From positions 5,283,368 through 5,347,367 of the forward strand of contig RPFO01000065.1 in the NCBI GenBank assembly GCA_009746045.1: 64,000 nt of DNA, read 5' to 3'. This DNA comes from Mesostigma viride (taxonomy: Eukaryota; Streptophyta; Mesostigmatophyceae; Mesostigmatales; Mesostigmataceae). Made by a program: the position numbers and the translations under genes. The stretch's first letter is position 1; every line of letters starts with the position of its first letter. Below are positions 11,030 through 19,600 of the stretch, piece by piece. The notes below the pieces were generated by a model, which saw nothing but the letters and a program-made list of their open reading frames with translations, had not been told where the DNA came from and searched no databases.

Positions 11030-11348
11030 CCCTCTCGCCCGCGTTTGTTGACGGTTTAGCGTTTCGCGAACCCTCCAAGACCACGACAGTCTTTCCCTGG
11101 CCGGAGCGGAAGAGACGGCTCACCCCCAAAGCGGCGGCCACCCCTCCGAGCGCCAACGCTACGGTGCCCAGTGCCCCATCGATCCGAGACTTTGCACGGG
11201 ATTGACACGCGCGATCGTTCGATCGCAAGGTCACGGCACACCACGCTGCGGCCAAGCCGGAGGACACGGCCGAGCGCATCTTTGAAGCAAGGAACAATAT
11301 AAGGGTGGACAAGAGGATCAAGATCAAAAGGGTCTGCGGAAGATCCAT
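10986..11348 (-). CDS. Small membrane protein with N-terminal anchor (120 aa)
   Basis: The protein begins M-D-L-P-Q followed by a Leu/Ile-rich transmembrane segment (residues about 6-23), then a basic stretch and a second Gly/Ala-rich hydrophobic segment (about 58-78) ending in S-R-L-F-R-S-G. That ending resembles the L-F-R-S/G end of the second membrane segment in the three paralogues at 15.4, 16.0 and 27.1 kb, so it may be a distant relative; this is tentative. It likely resides in the virion inner membrane or a host membrane. Confidence 0.5.
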   Translation of the reverse strand: MDLPQTLLILILLSTLILFLASKMRSAVSSGLAAAWCAVTLRSNDRACQSRAKSRIDGALGTVALALGGVAAALGVSRLFRSGQGKTVVVLEGSRNAKPSTNAGERVRRGGALRTMLRWR

Positions 11349-11385
11349 GCTGTGTTGTAACCAAACTGATATTAATTAAAAATAC

Positions 11386-11634
11386 TTAAGAAACCAAAAT
11401 CCCTCGAGTCCCCACTGCGCTGCCCATGTCAACGTATGATCGATACAACATGTATGACGCGGCCATCAAGCCTAGCCACAACATGTTCCACTTCATCCAG
11501 ATGCACCTCCAGTCGTCCTCTTTACACTTGTAGCCGTCCACACGCCGCATATAGCTCACGGCGGTGGCTGTGTGGAAGAGAATGAAACCGGCCACGATCA
11601 TTGCGCCAAAAGGTCCGATTGTGATGAGCACCAT
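11386..11634 (-). CDS. Two-span membrane protein (82 aa)
   Basis: ATG 11634 has a GTATAC palindrome 8 bp upstream (11642-11647). Hydrophobic segments at about 1-27 and 49-64 flank a polar loop with paired Cys (Y-K-C-K-E-D-D-W-R-C) that could form a disulfide. Function unknown; small two-span proteins of this kind are common virion membrane components in giant viruses. Confidence 0.55.
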   Translation of the reverse strand: MVLITIGPFGAMIVAGFILFHTATAVSYMRRVDGYKCKEDDWRCIWMKWNMLWLGLMAASYMLYRSYVDMGSAVGTRGILVS

Positions 11635-11852
11635 AGTCAGCGTATACTATGCCCCGCAGAAAAAAAGATTCCCGTTTGCCTACCGGGCCGCGTTCACCCC
11701 GTGAAGAAAATGAGCGCCTTATGTATGCGCCATCAAGTTTCGTTTAAGTGGCCAGCCGGAGCGGCTGCTTAGGTTTTAGCGGGCAAGTGTTCGAAGCGCG
11801 TCATTGGTGAATTACTGGGGAACTTGGGTTTCCCCGCGAAACTCCAACCGCA

Positions 11853-12162
11853 CGTTCAGATTTCCAAATCTCAAGTAAAGTTCGGCGCAACTTTCTGAAC
11901 GGGGGCAGTTGACGAGCAGCATTCCTCCGGACGAATGAATTGCGTTCCATACTTGCGCAAAATTTTGAAAGGTAGCTTGCGTGCAGCCCTACTAAAATTT
12001 GCGCGGACGTTCAGATTTCCAAATCTCAAGTAAATTTCGGCGGAACTTTCTGAACGGGGGTAGTTGGCGAGCAGCGTTCCTCCAGACGAATGAAATGCGT
12101 TCCATACTAGCGCAAAATTTTGAAAGGTAGCTTGCGTGCAGCCCTACTAAAATTTGCGCGAA
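11853..12162. repeat. Two-copy 155-bp tandem repeat upstream of RNR
   Basis: CGTTCAGATTTCCAAATCTC begins at 11853 and again at 12008; each copy continues through a matching TTTCTGAACGGGGG segment and GCGCAAAATTTTGAAAGGTA to CCCTACTAAAATTTGCGCG. Copies differ by scattered substitutions. Each has internal inverted repeats (GATTTCCAAATC; AAATTTTGCGC-type). No coding frame spans it. Confidence 0.9.
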
Positions 12163-12172
12163 GTGTGGGACT

Positions 12173-12360
12173 GAAAATTCGTAACGGAAACTTTTTGGTA
12201 GTTGCCGTCACTTCCTCTTGTGCAAACGTGTGGGAGAGAAAATTCGTAACGGAAACTTTTTGGTAGTTGCCGTCACTTCATTTTGCGCGAGTGTTGGGCT
12301 GAAAATTCGTAACGGAAACTTTTTGGTAGTTGGCGTCACTTCCTTTGGTTCGACTGAAAA
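12173..12360. repeat. Three-copy 63-65-bp tandem repeat upstream of RNR
   Basis: GAAAATTCGTAACGGAAACT starts at 12173, 12238 and 12301, each followed by TTTTGGTAGTTG-CGTCACTTC. The array sits between the 155-bp repeats and the RNR start, about 150 bp upstream of the ATG. A regulatory or replication role is possible but unproven. Confidence 0.9.
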
Positions 12361-12516
12361 TTCGCTGAAATTCGCTGAATTCGTACCGTAGCCTAATTTT
12401 TAGTACCTCGAAGTGACGGGGCACCTACAAATTTGCCCACAAGTACACTTGGCAGCGCGCTCACTGGGAAAAATTGTACAGCCGCTCCGGCGGGCCACTT
12501 GAACGAATTGTAATGG

Positions 12517-15430
12517 ATGGACCCTGCCGCCCCTGTGACCAGGCCGACAGACAGGGCAATGGCCATCGCGCTCAGAACCTACCACCGCCCTGTGGACGTA
12601 TCCCTCGTCGATGGCAAGCTGGTCGTAGCTTCTCAGCTCGAGACCTGGGACCAGGTTGTTGATCGGGTGATTGCGCACCAGCGCTGGCTGTGGATCCGCG
12701 CCAAGGAGGATAACCTGGACAGGGCTGAATCCGAGGAGTTGGAGGAGCTGCGCCAGCACATAAGGAACAGGTGGATCGCACCTGCGGGCCGCACGCTGTT
12801 CCTTGGGGGCACGGAGCTGAGCAGGAGACGCGAGTCGTGCATGTTCAACTGCAGCTTCACAGAGGTGGAGACCGTGTACGACGTGGTGGACGTGCTCTGG
12901 CTGCTGCTGCAGGGGTGTGGCGTGGGGTTCAAGCCCGTGACCGGAACGCTCAACGGTTTTGCGAAGGCCATCCCCGACATCTCCGTGATCCGCTCGACCA
13001 GGACCGTGGGAGGGGGGAGGGAGTCAAACCAGGAATCATGGGATCCATCCTCCAGGACCTGGAGGATTAGCGTGGGAGACTCCGCCGTCGCATGGGCCAA
13101 GGCTGTTGGCAAACTGCTGGCAGGCAAACTCCCGGCTGACCACCTCGTGCTCGACTTCAGCGAGATCAGGCCGCCGGGCATGCGTCTTCGAGGTTATGGC
13201 TACCTAGTACGTATCTGTTTCCCTTCTTGATGTTGTCAGTGGGTGTTGGCGCGGTCTTTAAATAATTTCATCTGTGTTGCGAGACATAGGCAGTATATTA
13301 TTAACACCTGCCAAACGCGGCCTCCGCACCCCTGCACCCCCCGCAGAGTTCGGGCGATAACAGCATATCTAAGGCGCTGGTGGCTATCGCCAGGATCCTG
13401 TCGACGCGAGCGGACCAACTGCTCACGAAGATGGACATCCTGGATATCGTGAACCACCTGGGAACGATGTTGAGCAGTCGCCGGTCGGCGGAGATCGCGC
13501 TCTTCGAGTACGGGGACACGGAGTGGCGCGAGTTCGCGTCTGCCAAGAAGGAGTGGTGGGTGGCCAACGCGCACCGCCAGCAGTCCAACAACAGCCTCAT
13601 TTTCCGGAAGCGGCCGACCAGGAGGGAGATGGAGGAGCTCTTCGCCATCATGCTTGACTCTGGCGGCTCGAGCCCGGCCTCTTCAACCTCGCCGTCGCCA
13701 CCACTCGCGCGCCCTGGTGCAGAGGCGTCAACCCCTGTTGGCAAGTATTGCGCATTGATAAGCACCCTATGACCATAGTCGGATCGCCTCCCTTCATATC
13801 TCAGCCGCGGCCCACAGGCATCAATCTCCCGTCATCGCCCACTCTGCTAGCAAAGTCGGTACTTCTCCCGCGCAACCCGTGATAATTGTCTACCTCGCGG
13901 ACATATTCGGGATAATCGAGATTAACGACGTCCTCTACCGTCTTGAAGGAGTGCCCTCTAACCATTGGGGGATTTATCTCATACAACCAGCCTTTATTGG
14001 CTCGCATTTTGTATACGTCTTCCATCCTTTTTATATCGCGTTTGACCTCCGCATCAATGCCCTTTCTGAGATCGTTAAGTTTGTGCCTTGTGTTGTGGAA
14101 GCGACTCTGTAGTTCCCCCGCACGTTGCCACCCCCCCGTCGCTGCGATGGAGTCTTGCACATTCCAGAAGTGGTAGTCGTCCGCCATGCCCTGGAACTGT
14201 TTGATTGAGCGCGAGGCGTTTGCGTTACCCTGTTCATCCATCTGACGCTTCCTGTGCTCTCTTGTCAAATCCTTGATTTTCTCCTCAGAGAGGTGGAGCC
14301 CTATGTGGTGACCGCAGTACTTGCTGCCCAGGACTCGCCGAGCTCGGAAGCGCTTCCCCTTTTTCGTCGTCCCTTTGCATTTAGACATCTTTATTTATAC
14401 AAAAAAGTTAGATTTGTTGTGCCCGTTTGTTGTCCTTGTTTTTTATTGCAGTGAGATCCTCCTCGGCAACAAGTCCTTCTGCAACCTCACCGAGGTCAAC
14501 CTTGCAGCCTTCAAGGCCGGCAACAAGGCGGGCCTGGAGCGCGCGCTCGTCTTGGCCAGCCGCATGAACTACCGACAGACGCTTGTCGACCTCAGGGACG
14601 AGATTCTTCAGGAAGCATGGCACCTTAACAATCAGTTCTTGCGTCTGTGCGGCGTCGGTCTCACGGGCATCGTCTCGCGACCAGACCTGCACCCGTACGA
14701 CTTCCGGCGCATGAAGAACGTGGCAGTGTCCTCCGCCTACGAAATGGCCCGCTCGCTGGGCCAGCCCTTGCCCAAGAACGTGACCTGCGTAAAGCCTAGT
14801 GGCACTCTCTCCAAGATCATGGGGACGATGGAGTGGGGCGAGGTCCCCGAGGGCGTGCACATGCCCCTGGGGAAGTACATCTTCAACAACGTTACCTACT
14901 CCCGCCACGACCCGCTGGTAAAGAGGTTCGAGGCCGCCAACTACAAGGTGATGGACAAGCCGTTTGAGTCCGAGTCCGTGCTCGTGACCTTTCCGGTCTC
15001 TTTCGCGTCCGTGCCCTTCACAAAGACCGTCGTCACGCGCAAGGACGGCACCGTGGAGGAGGTGGAGGTGAACGCGGAGACGGCGCTGGACCAGCTGGAG
15101 AGATACAAGAGGCTGATGGACAACTACTGCGAGCAGAACGTGTCGTGCACGGTGTCCTACGACCCAAGCGAGATCCCTGCTATCATCGACTGGCTCATGA
15201 GCAACTGGGACAGCTATGTCGGCGTCTCTTTTCTCTTGCGGGCGGACCCTACGAAAAGCGCTGCGGACCTGGGCTACAGCTACCTGCCGCAGGAGGTTGT
15301 CACCGAAGCCGCGTTCCTCAAGTACGTGAAGACCCTCAAGCCCGTCGACTACTCCGCCGTCCTGCACACCGACGACGACGGGTGCATCATGGAGTCCGAG
15401 TGCCCCGGCGGCGCCTGCCCTGTCCGTTAG
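12517..15430 (+). CDS. Class II (adenosylcobalamin-dependent) ribonucleoside-triphosphate reductase, three exons, one frameshift
   Basis: Exons 12517-13206, 13347-13740 and 14452-15430 encode a monomeric class II reductase of about 687 residues, which makes deoxynucleotides for DNA synthesis using coenzyme B12. Seen directly: F-L-G-G-T-E-L...E-S-C-M-F-N-C-S-F (first active-site Cys), G-C-G-V-G-F, the finger-loop motif N-P-C-x-E-I assembled across the second splice junction (N, radical Cys and Glu kept; the usual Gly is Cys here), C-V-K-P-S-G-T-L-S-K, and the C-terminal redox pair C-P-G-G-A-C-P-V-R. Length is close to the usual 700-740. Exon 2 lacks one base near 13668-13672, moving the frame just before the P-G-L-F-N segment; this is mutation or sequence error. 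The 3' end overlaps the convergent membrane-protein gene by 4 bp. Confidence 0.85.
13207..13346 (+). other. Intron 1 of the RNR gene (GT-AG, 140 bp)
   Basis: The donor CTA|GTACGT and a pyrimidine-rich acceptor ending CCCCGCAG|AGT flank a 140-bp insertion in phase 0. Coding resumes with S-S-G-D-N-S-I-S-K-A-L, matching the place in the family where a G-x-x-S-G-P/D-like segment follows R-G-[YF]-G. The interior is AT-rich and non-coding, as expected of a spliceosomal intron. Confidence 0.75.
13741..14451 (+). other. Intron 2 of the RNR gene (GC-AG, 711 bp) containing an antisense gene
   Basis: The donor TTG|GCAAGT is a typical GC-type 5' splice site and the acceptor is TTTTTTATTGCAG|TGAG after a T-rich tract. 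Splicing joins N-P-C to E-I-L-L in phase 2, restoring the catalytic loop. The intron is enlarged by a complete minus-strand gene (13801-14388). Confidence 0.7.
13801..14388 (-). CDS. Zinc-head hypothetical protein nested antisense in RNR intron 2 (195 aa)
   Basis: ATG 14388 opens a 195-residue frame lying wholly within the intron on the opposite strand. The N-terminus has C-x3-T-x2-G-x2-F-x10-C-x2-H, the head shared with three other proteins here (first half has Phe where the others have Cys, so metal binding may be altered). The rest is helical and charged (K-R-D-I-K-R-M-E-D-V-Y-K-M-R-A-N), with no recognised nuclease motif, so a homing role is not supported by visible residues. Upstream sequence on its own strand is A/T-rich (TTATTTATACAAAAAAG on the plus strand), consistent with its own promoter. 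Confidence 0.65.
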   Translation of the reverse strand: MSKCKGTTKKGKRFRARRVLGSKYCGHHIGLHLSEEKIKDLTREHRKRQMDEQGNANASRSIKQFQGMADDYHFWNVQDSIAATGGWQRAGELQSRFHNTRHKLNDLRKGIDAEVKRDIKRMEDVYKMRANKGWLYEINPPMVRGHSFKTVEDVVNLDYPEYVREVDNYHGLRGRSTDFASRVGDDGRLMPVGRG

Positions 15431-15936
15431 TATATCATGGAAGGAGCAGGCATGACACGCGCAGGGAAGGGACGGACTTGAGACATGTCCACCTGTATTG
15501 TCGCTGCTTCGGGTCGTGCCCGACTCCGGAAAAGGTAATACACAAGCAAGCCAACGACTACAAGGAACATTGCGATCATGAGCCTGCCAATAATGGACAA
15601 GCGGACCCCGAGGTCTTCTACATTGTCCTGCATAGGCCTAGGAGCCGCCCCAGGGTTGTTGTAGACCGCTTCGCTCCCCCCCGGGATCCCGTCGCTGTAT
15701 TCGAGCGCGGTATCCGGGCTATCGTCTCCGCTCCTAAACATCTTGTTTACAGCCAAACCGCCCACCGCCATCAGCCCGCCTGATGCCACGTTGGTGCCGA
15801 CAAACTTGCCTGCTTTAGCCCCGGCTTTTGTGGCCTTTGCAGCCCTTGCCGCCTTTGCAGCCCTCGCCGCCTTTGCGGCCACAGAGGCTACTCTAGTTCC
15901 AACGCGTGCCAATGAAGCAAGCGCGGCTATCGCCAT
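15427..15936 (-). CDS. Two-segment membrane protein, paralogue 1 (169 aa)
   Basis: The first ATG is at 15936 (M-A-I-A-A-L-A-S-L). An Ala/Lys-rich N-terminal repeat (A-A-K-A-A-R-A-A-K) precedes K-F-V-G-T-N-V-A-S-G-G-L-M-A-V-G-G, a Gly-rich amphipathic or membrane segment, then a variable linker, then a clear transmembrane segment (M-I-A-M-F-L-V-V-V-G-L-L-V-Y-Y-L-F-R) and a short tail. The same architecture and motifs occur at 15996-16637 and 27130-27669. A virion membrane role is a guess. It converges on the RNR gene with a 4-bp overlap. Confidence 0.6.
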   Translation of the reverse strand: MAIAALASLARVGTRVASVAAKAARAAKAARAAKATKAGAKAGKFVGTNVASGGLMAVGGLAVNKMFRSGDDSPDTALEYSDGIPGGSEAVYNNPGAAPRPMQDNVEDLGVRLSIIGRLMIAMFLVVVGLLVYYLFRSRARPEAATIQVDMSQVRPFPARVMPAPSMIY

Positions 15937-15995
15937 TGTTATCAATTGCAATCATTTTTTAAAACGAACAAAGGTCGTGTCAAAGGAGCCTTTTA

Positions 15996-16637
15996 TCACC
16001 AAGGTGCCTGAACCATCACAGGGCCCATCATAGGCATAGGGGGCATCATAGGTACAGGACGCCTTAGAAAAGGTGTAGCCATTGAAAAAGCGCTTCTAAA
16101 GGTCGGGGGCATGGAGCCGAAAGACGGCATACGAGCGAGCGGGGAGACGTCTAAACGCACCGCCTCCTCCCCGTTGGACTTGCCCCTGAACAGTCGGTAG
16201 ACCAGCCATCCGCTGGCAACCAAAAACAAAACCAAGAGGAGCTTACCAAAGATAGACACTCCATCCCCCCCGCCTCCCCCTCCGCCTATGCCTCCGCCTC
16301 CGCCACTGCCACTGCTGATGATGGAGCTCCCCCCGTATTGCTCGTCCCTAGTCGCAACGGTTCCTCCTCCTGACCTGCTGTCGCCCCCCCCAAAGATTCT
16401 AGCAACAAGCGCCGAACCTGCGGCCATCAGCCCTCCAGCCGCGACGTTGAGGCCCATGAATTTAAGCGCAGCCACCGGTTTGCTGGATTTCGCAGCCGTG
16501 TTCGCAACATCATCGCTCTTCCCCGCGCCGCTCACCTGGCTCTTCCCCGCGCCCCCGCTGGCAGAGGAGGGTTTTATATTGCCGAGTTTGACGGCTGAGC
16601 TCAATTTGGTCCAGTTGGAGGCAGCTAATTTGGACAT
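15996..16637 (-). CDS. Two-segment membrane protein, paralogue 2 (213 aa)
   Basis: ATG 16637 follows GGTATATTAC-type AT-rich DNA in the 27-bp spacer to the giant fibre gene. It contains K-F-M-G-L-N-V-A-A-G-G-L-M-A-A-G-S at about 85-101, a Gly-rich linker (G-S-G-G-G-G-G-I-G-G-G-G-G-G-G), a transmembrane segment (L-L-L-V-L-F-L-V-A-S-G-W-L-V-Y-R-L-F-R), then V-R-L-D-V-S and a Met/Pro-rich tail. It is tandem to paralogue 1, pointing to a local duplication. Confidence 0.65.
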   Translation of the reverse strand: MSKLAASNWTKLSSAVKLGNIKPSSASGGAGKSQVSGAGKSDDVANTAAKSSKPVAALKFMGLNVAAGGLMAAGSALVARIFGGGDSRSGGGTVATRDEQYGGSSIISSGSGGGGGIGGGGGGGDGVSIFGKLLLVLFLVASGWLVYRLFRGKSNGEEAVRLDVSPLARMPSFGSMPPTFRSAFSMATPFLRRPVPMMPPMPMMGPVMVQAPW

Positions 16638-16664
16638 GGTATATTACTTGTATGAATGATATTA

Positions 16665-19600
16665 TTACTCGTTCTTGATGGGACCTTGGAAGTTTAGGGT
16701 GGCTCCGGTGTTGAACCCATTAAGGACGATCCTGAGCCTAGACGTGATTGCGCCCGGGGCTTGGTACCCGCTCATCGCAACTGACCGGGGGGTCATCTGC
16801 GACGTCTTGGTCGGCATCGTGGTCGACCCGGAGAAGTACGTGTTCATTACCCCGCTCGCGTCCCTTGTGAATGCCACCCACAGCACGTCTAAAGGCGCCC
16901 CCGCGGATTGGAGGCTTGCCAGCGTCCCCGCCACGTTGCCGCGCGCGGTCCCGGCGTATCGAATGCTGTAGTTTGTCCCCCCTGGGGCAACAAACATCAC
17001 TGCCTGCCGCTGCACCAAAGTCGCGTGCGTGTTTTGGTACCACCCCTTGGTCCCCGCGTCCAACGCCGTGTTCAGCGAGGAATCTACGGGAAGCGACGGG
17101 GAGTCGACAACAAAGCTCACCGCGTGCGAGGCCGAGTACAGAGAGGATCCGCCCACCCCGCGCCACAGCCACAGCACGCTGAAGGCGGAGTCAAACACCA
17201 GGTCTGTAAAAAGGGCCGTTTTCTGGGCAGTGGAGACGGTCGCAGCAGAGGCCGCCGTCACGCTGGTGAACGCGCCATTCTTGGTGAGGTACGCGTCCGA
17301 CTCCGCACTCCATGCCGACTCGCCGGCGGTAAGGGACAGGAAGCTCAGAATACTGGAGGAGCCGCTGGCCTGGGTGAGTGTGGGGTGGACGAATCCAAAC
17401 GTTGCGCGCCGCTCCGGAAGGTTGTCCGAATAGGTGTACCACTTGAACCCGTTTGGCATGAGGTGCGTGATGGGCGACTGCTCGGCGCGTGCAGGCAGTG
17501 TGCGAGTGGTCACGGAAGCCCCTGAGGCGTCCGGCAGGCGGGCGTACAGCCACCACTGCGTCTCGGGCGTTCCGTTGAGCGCCGCCCCTCCGGCGCCCGT
17601 CTCGGGGTTGCCTCCGCCAAGCCACGCCCCGGTCGGGGTGCGAAACCACACCTTTCCGGCGCCATCGACCGTGTTCAAGGCCACCCCGTACGTCCCGCTG
17701 GCTGCGTCGGTGTGTGCGCTCTCAAACCGGTGCAGCACCGGCGCGTCCACAAGCGTGGCGGAGTTCGTGTACAGTTTCGCCACCGTCGCGGCGGGCAGGG
17801 CGGAGTTGAAGAAGTACACCTCGTCCAGCCCCCCTCGCAAATAGTTCGTCCCTGTGGTGTGGCGGTGTGCCAGCTTGAAAGTGGTCGTGACGGCCGTGAT
17901 GTGAGGAGCTGTCGGCGTCTTCTGGGCGACCTGCGTGCCGTTCACATACAACGTGACTTTCTCACCCGCCCTTGTGACCGCGATATGGTACCACTGGTTG
18001 GCCACCGGGGTCCACGGGTAGTAGATGCCGTTCCCGTTTGCGGCGTCGCTGCCTCGGTCAAGCAGGATGAGCCCGTTGTACAGTGTGTTGTTCATGGTCG
18101 TCTGGCCGAAGTAGTAGAAGCAGTTCTGGAATACGTACAGGTTTGTGACCTGCTCGCCGTAAATCAGCTGATTCGGAGTCCCTGGGCTGGAGGTCCTGAA
18201 CCAGCAGGCGAACGTGAAGTCCCCCCCCAGCGCTGTCTTGATTGCAGGGTGGTCGATGTTGATGCCTCCCGTCGCGCTGTTTGAGTATGAGTAGGCCCCG
18301 AACTTCTTCGTCGTACTCGTAATCGAGCCCGACAAAAGAGTTCCATGCAGGCCGTTGCCAGAGGAGTCGGCGCAATTGTTGGAGTCAAACGTGTACTTGG
18401 CGAGGGGAGCCACGGGCTGCACAGGCACCGCAGAAGCTTCGAACCTTTGCACCCCCAGCGTCACCTTGGCCCCTTGCGACTTCACATCAAACTCGAAGTA
18501 CCACTTGCCGATGGGAAGGAAGTCCCGCCAGAACACCTCCGCCCCTGTGCCCGTCGCCAGCTTGTTTGCCGTCAGCAGGTCAGCCGTGTAGGACACGTTC
18601 ACCCCCTCGGCGGCCGCGCTGTTCGCGCTCTCCTGCGTGTTCTTGTACGCGTGGTCGCCCGCCTTGTCCCACTTGTACGAGCCGTTGACGTGCCCCCAAT
18701 TGCGAGCGGAGTCGCGGCCGTACCCGGAGTCAGCATCGTTCAGCGCAAACGCCAGCCTCACCGTATGGATCTGCCCCACCTCTGCTGGAACCGCCCACGA
18801 CACAGGAGTCATCTCGGACAGCCGGTCGGGCTTCTTGGCGCCGGCGCTCACGTACGCCCTCCAATGGCCGAAGATGTCGCGCGTGCTCGCCAGCCACAGG
18901 CGGGACATCGAGGTCAGCCGCCCGCCCGTATCGTTGAGGGAAGTGACCGTGGCCGTCTGGAACCCCCCTGAAGAAGTGTAGTACCCGTTCCGCACGTCAA
19001 CCCCCCCGCTGTTGGTGGAGTTAAACAAGAGGCTGTACACGCTGTTGGATGTGTTTGCGTTGTCCAGGTACGCAAACAGAGCCTTGCCCAGGTTGGTGCC
19101 GACGTCAACCTCCACGAGCTCCCTGAAACCGCCCGCGTGCGTGACCCCCGTCTTGTGCACGCTGCCCACGTTGTTGTTCGCCGCGGAGACAAGCACGGTC
19201 CCGCCGCCGACCAGTGCGAGGCTGTCGCTTGCCTGTGTGTCCGCGCCGTTGCCGGATGGGAACCCCCCCTTTTCGGGCTGCGCGTCCCCGAAAAAGGTTG
19301 GCAGGTTGATGCCCTCGATCACCGAAGGTTCCGCGGCGGTCGGGAAGGTGATGGCGGTGGACACCACGACTGCCTGCTCGATCTCCGACGCCGCACCTGG
19401 CGGGTCCCCACCCGGATACAGCCATGGCTTCATTGGTCCATCTGGCTGAACGTAGACCCTGTCTCCCAGCTCGTTGATGACAGAATTGGAAAGGAGGCTG
19501 TTGAAAACCCTTGCGTTGTCCCAGACGGCGTTCTGTACCGAATCGGCGGACACAACCCAGCCAAGCGCTAGTGTGGGGGGAGAGGGCATGCTTGCATCGT

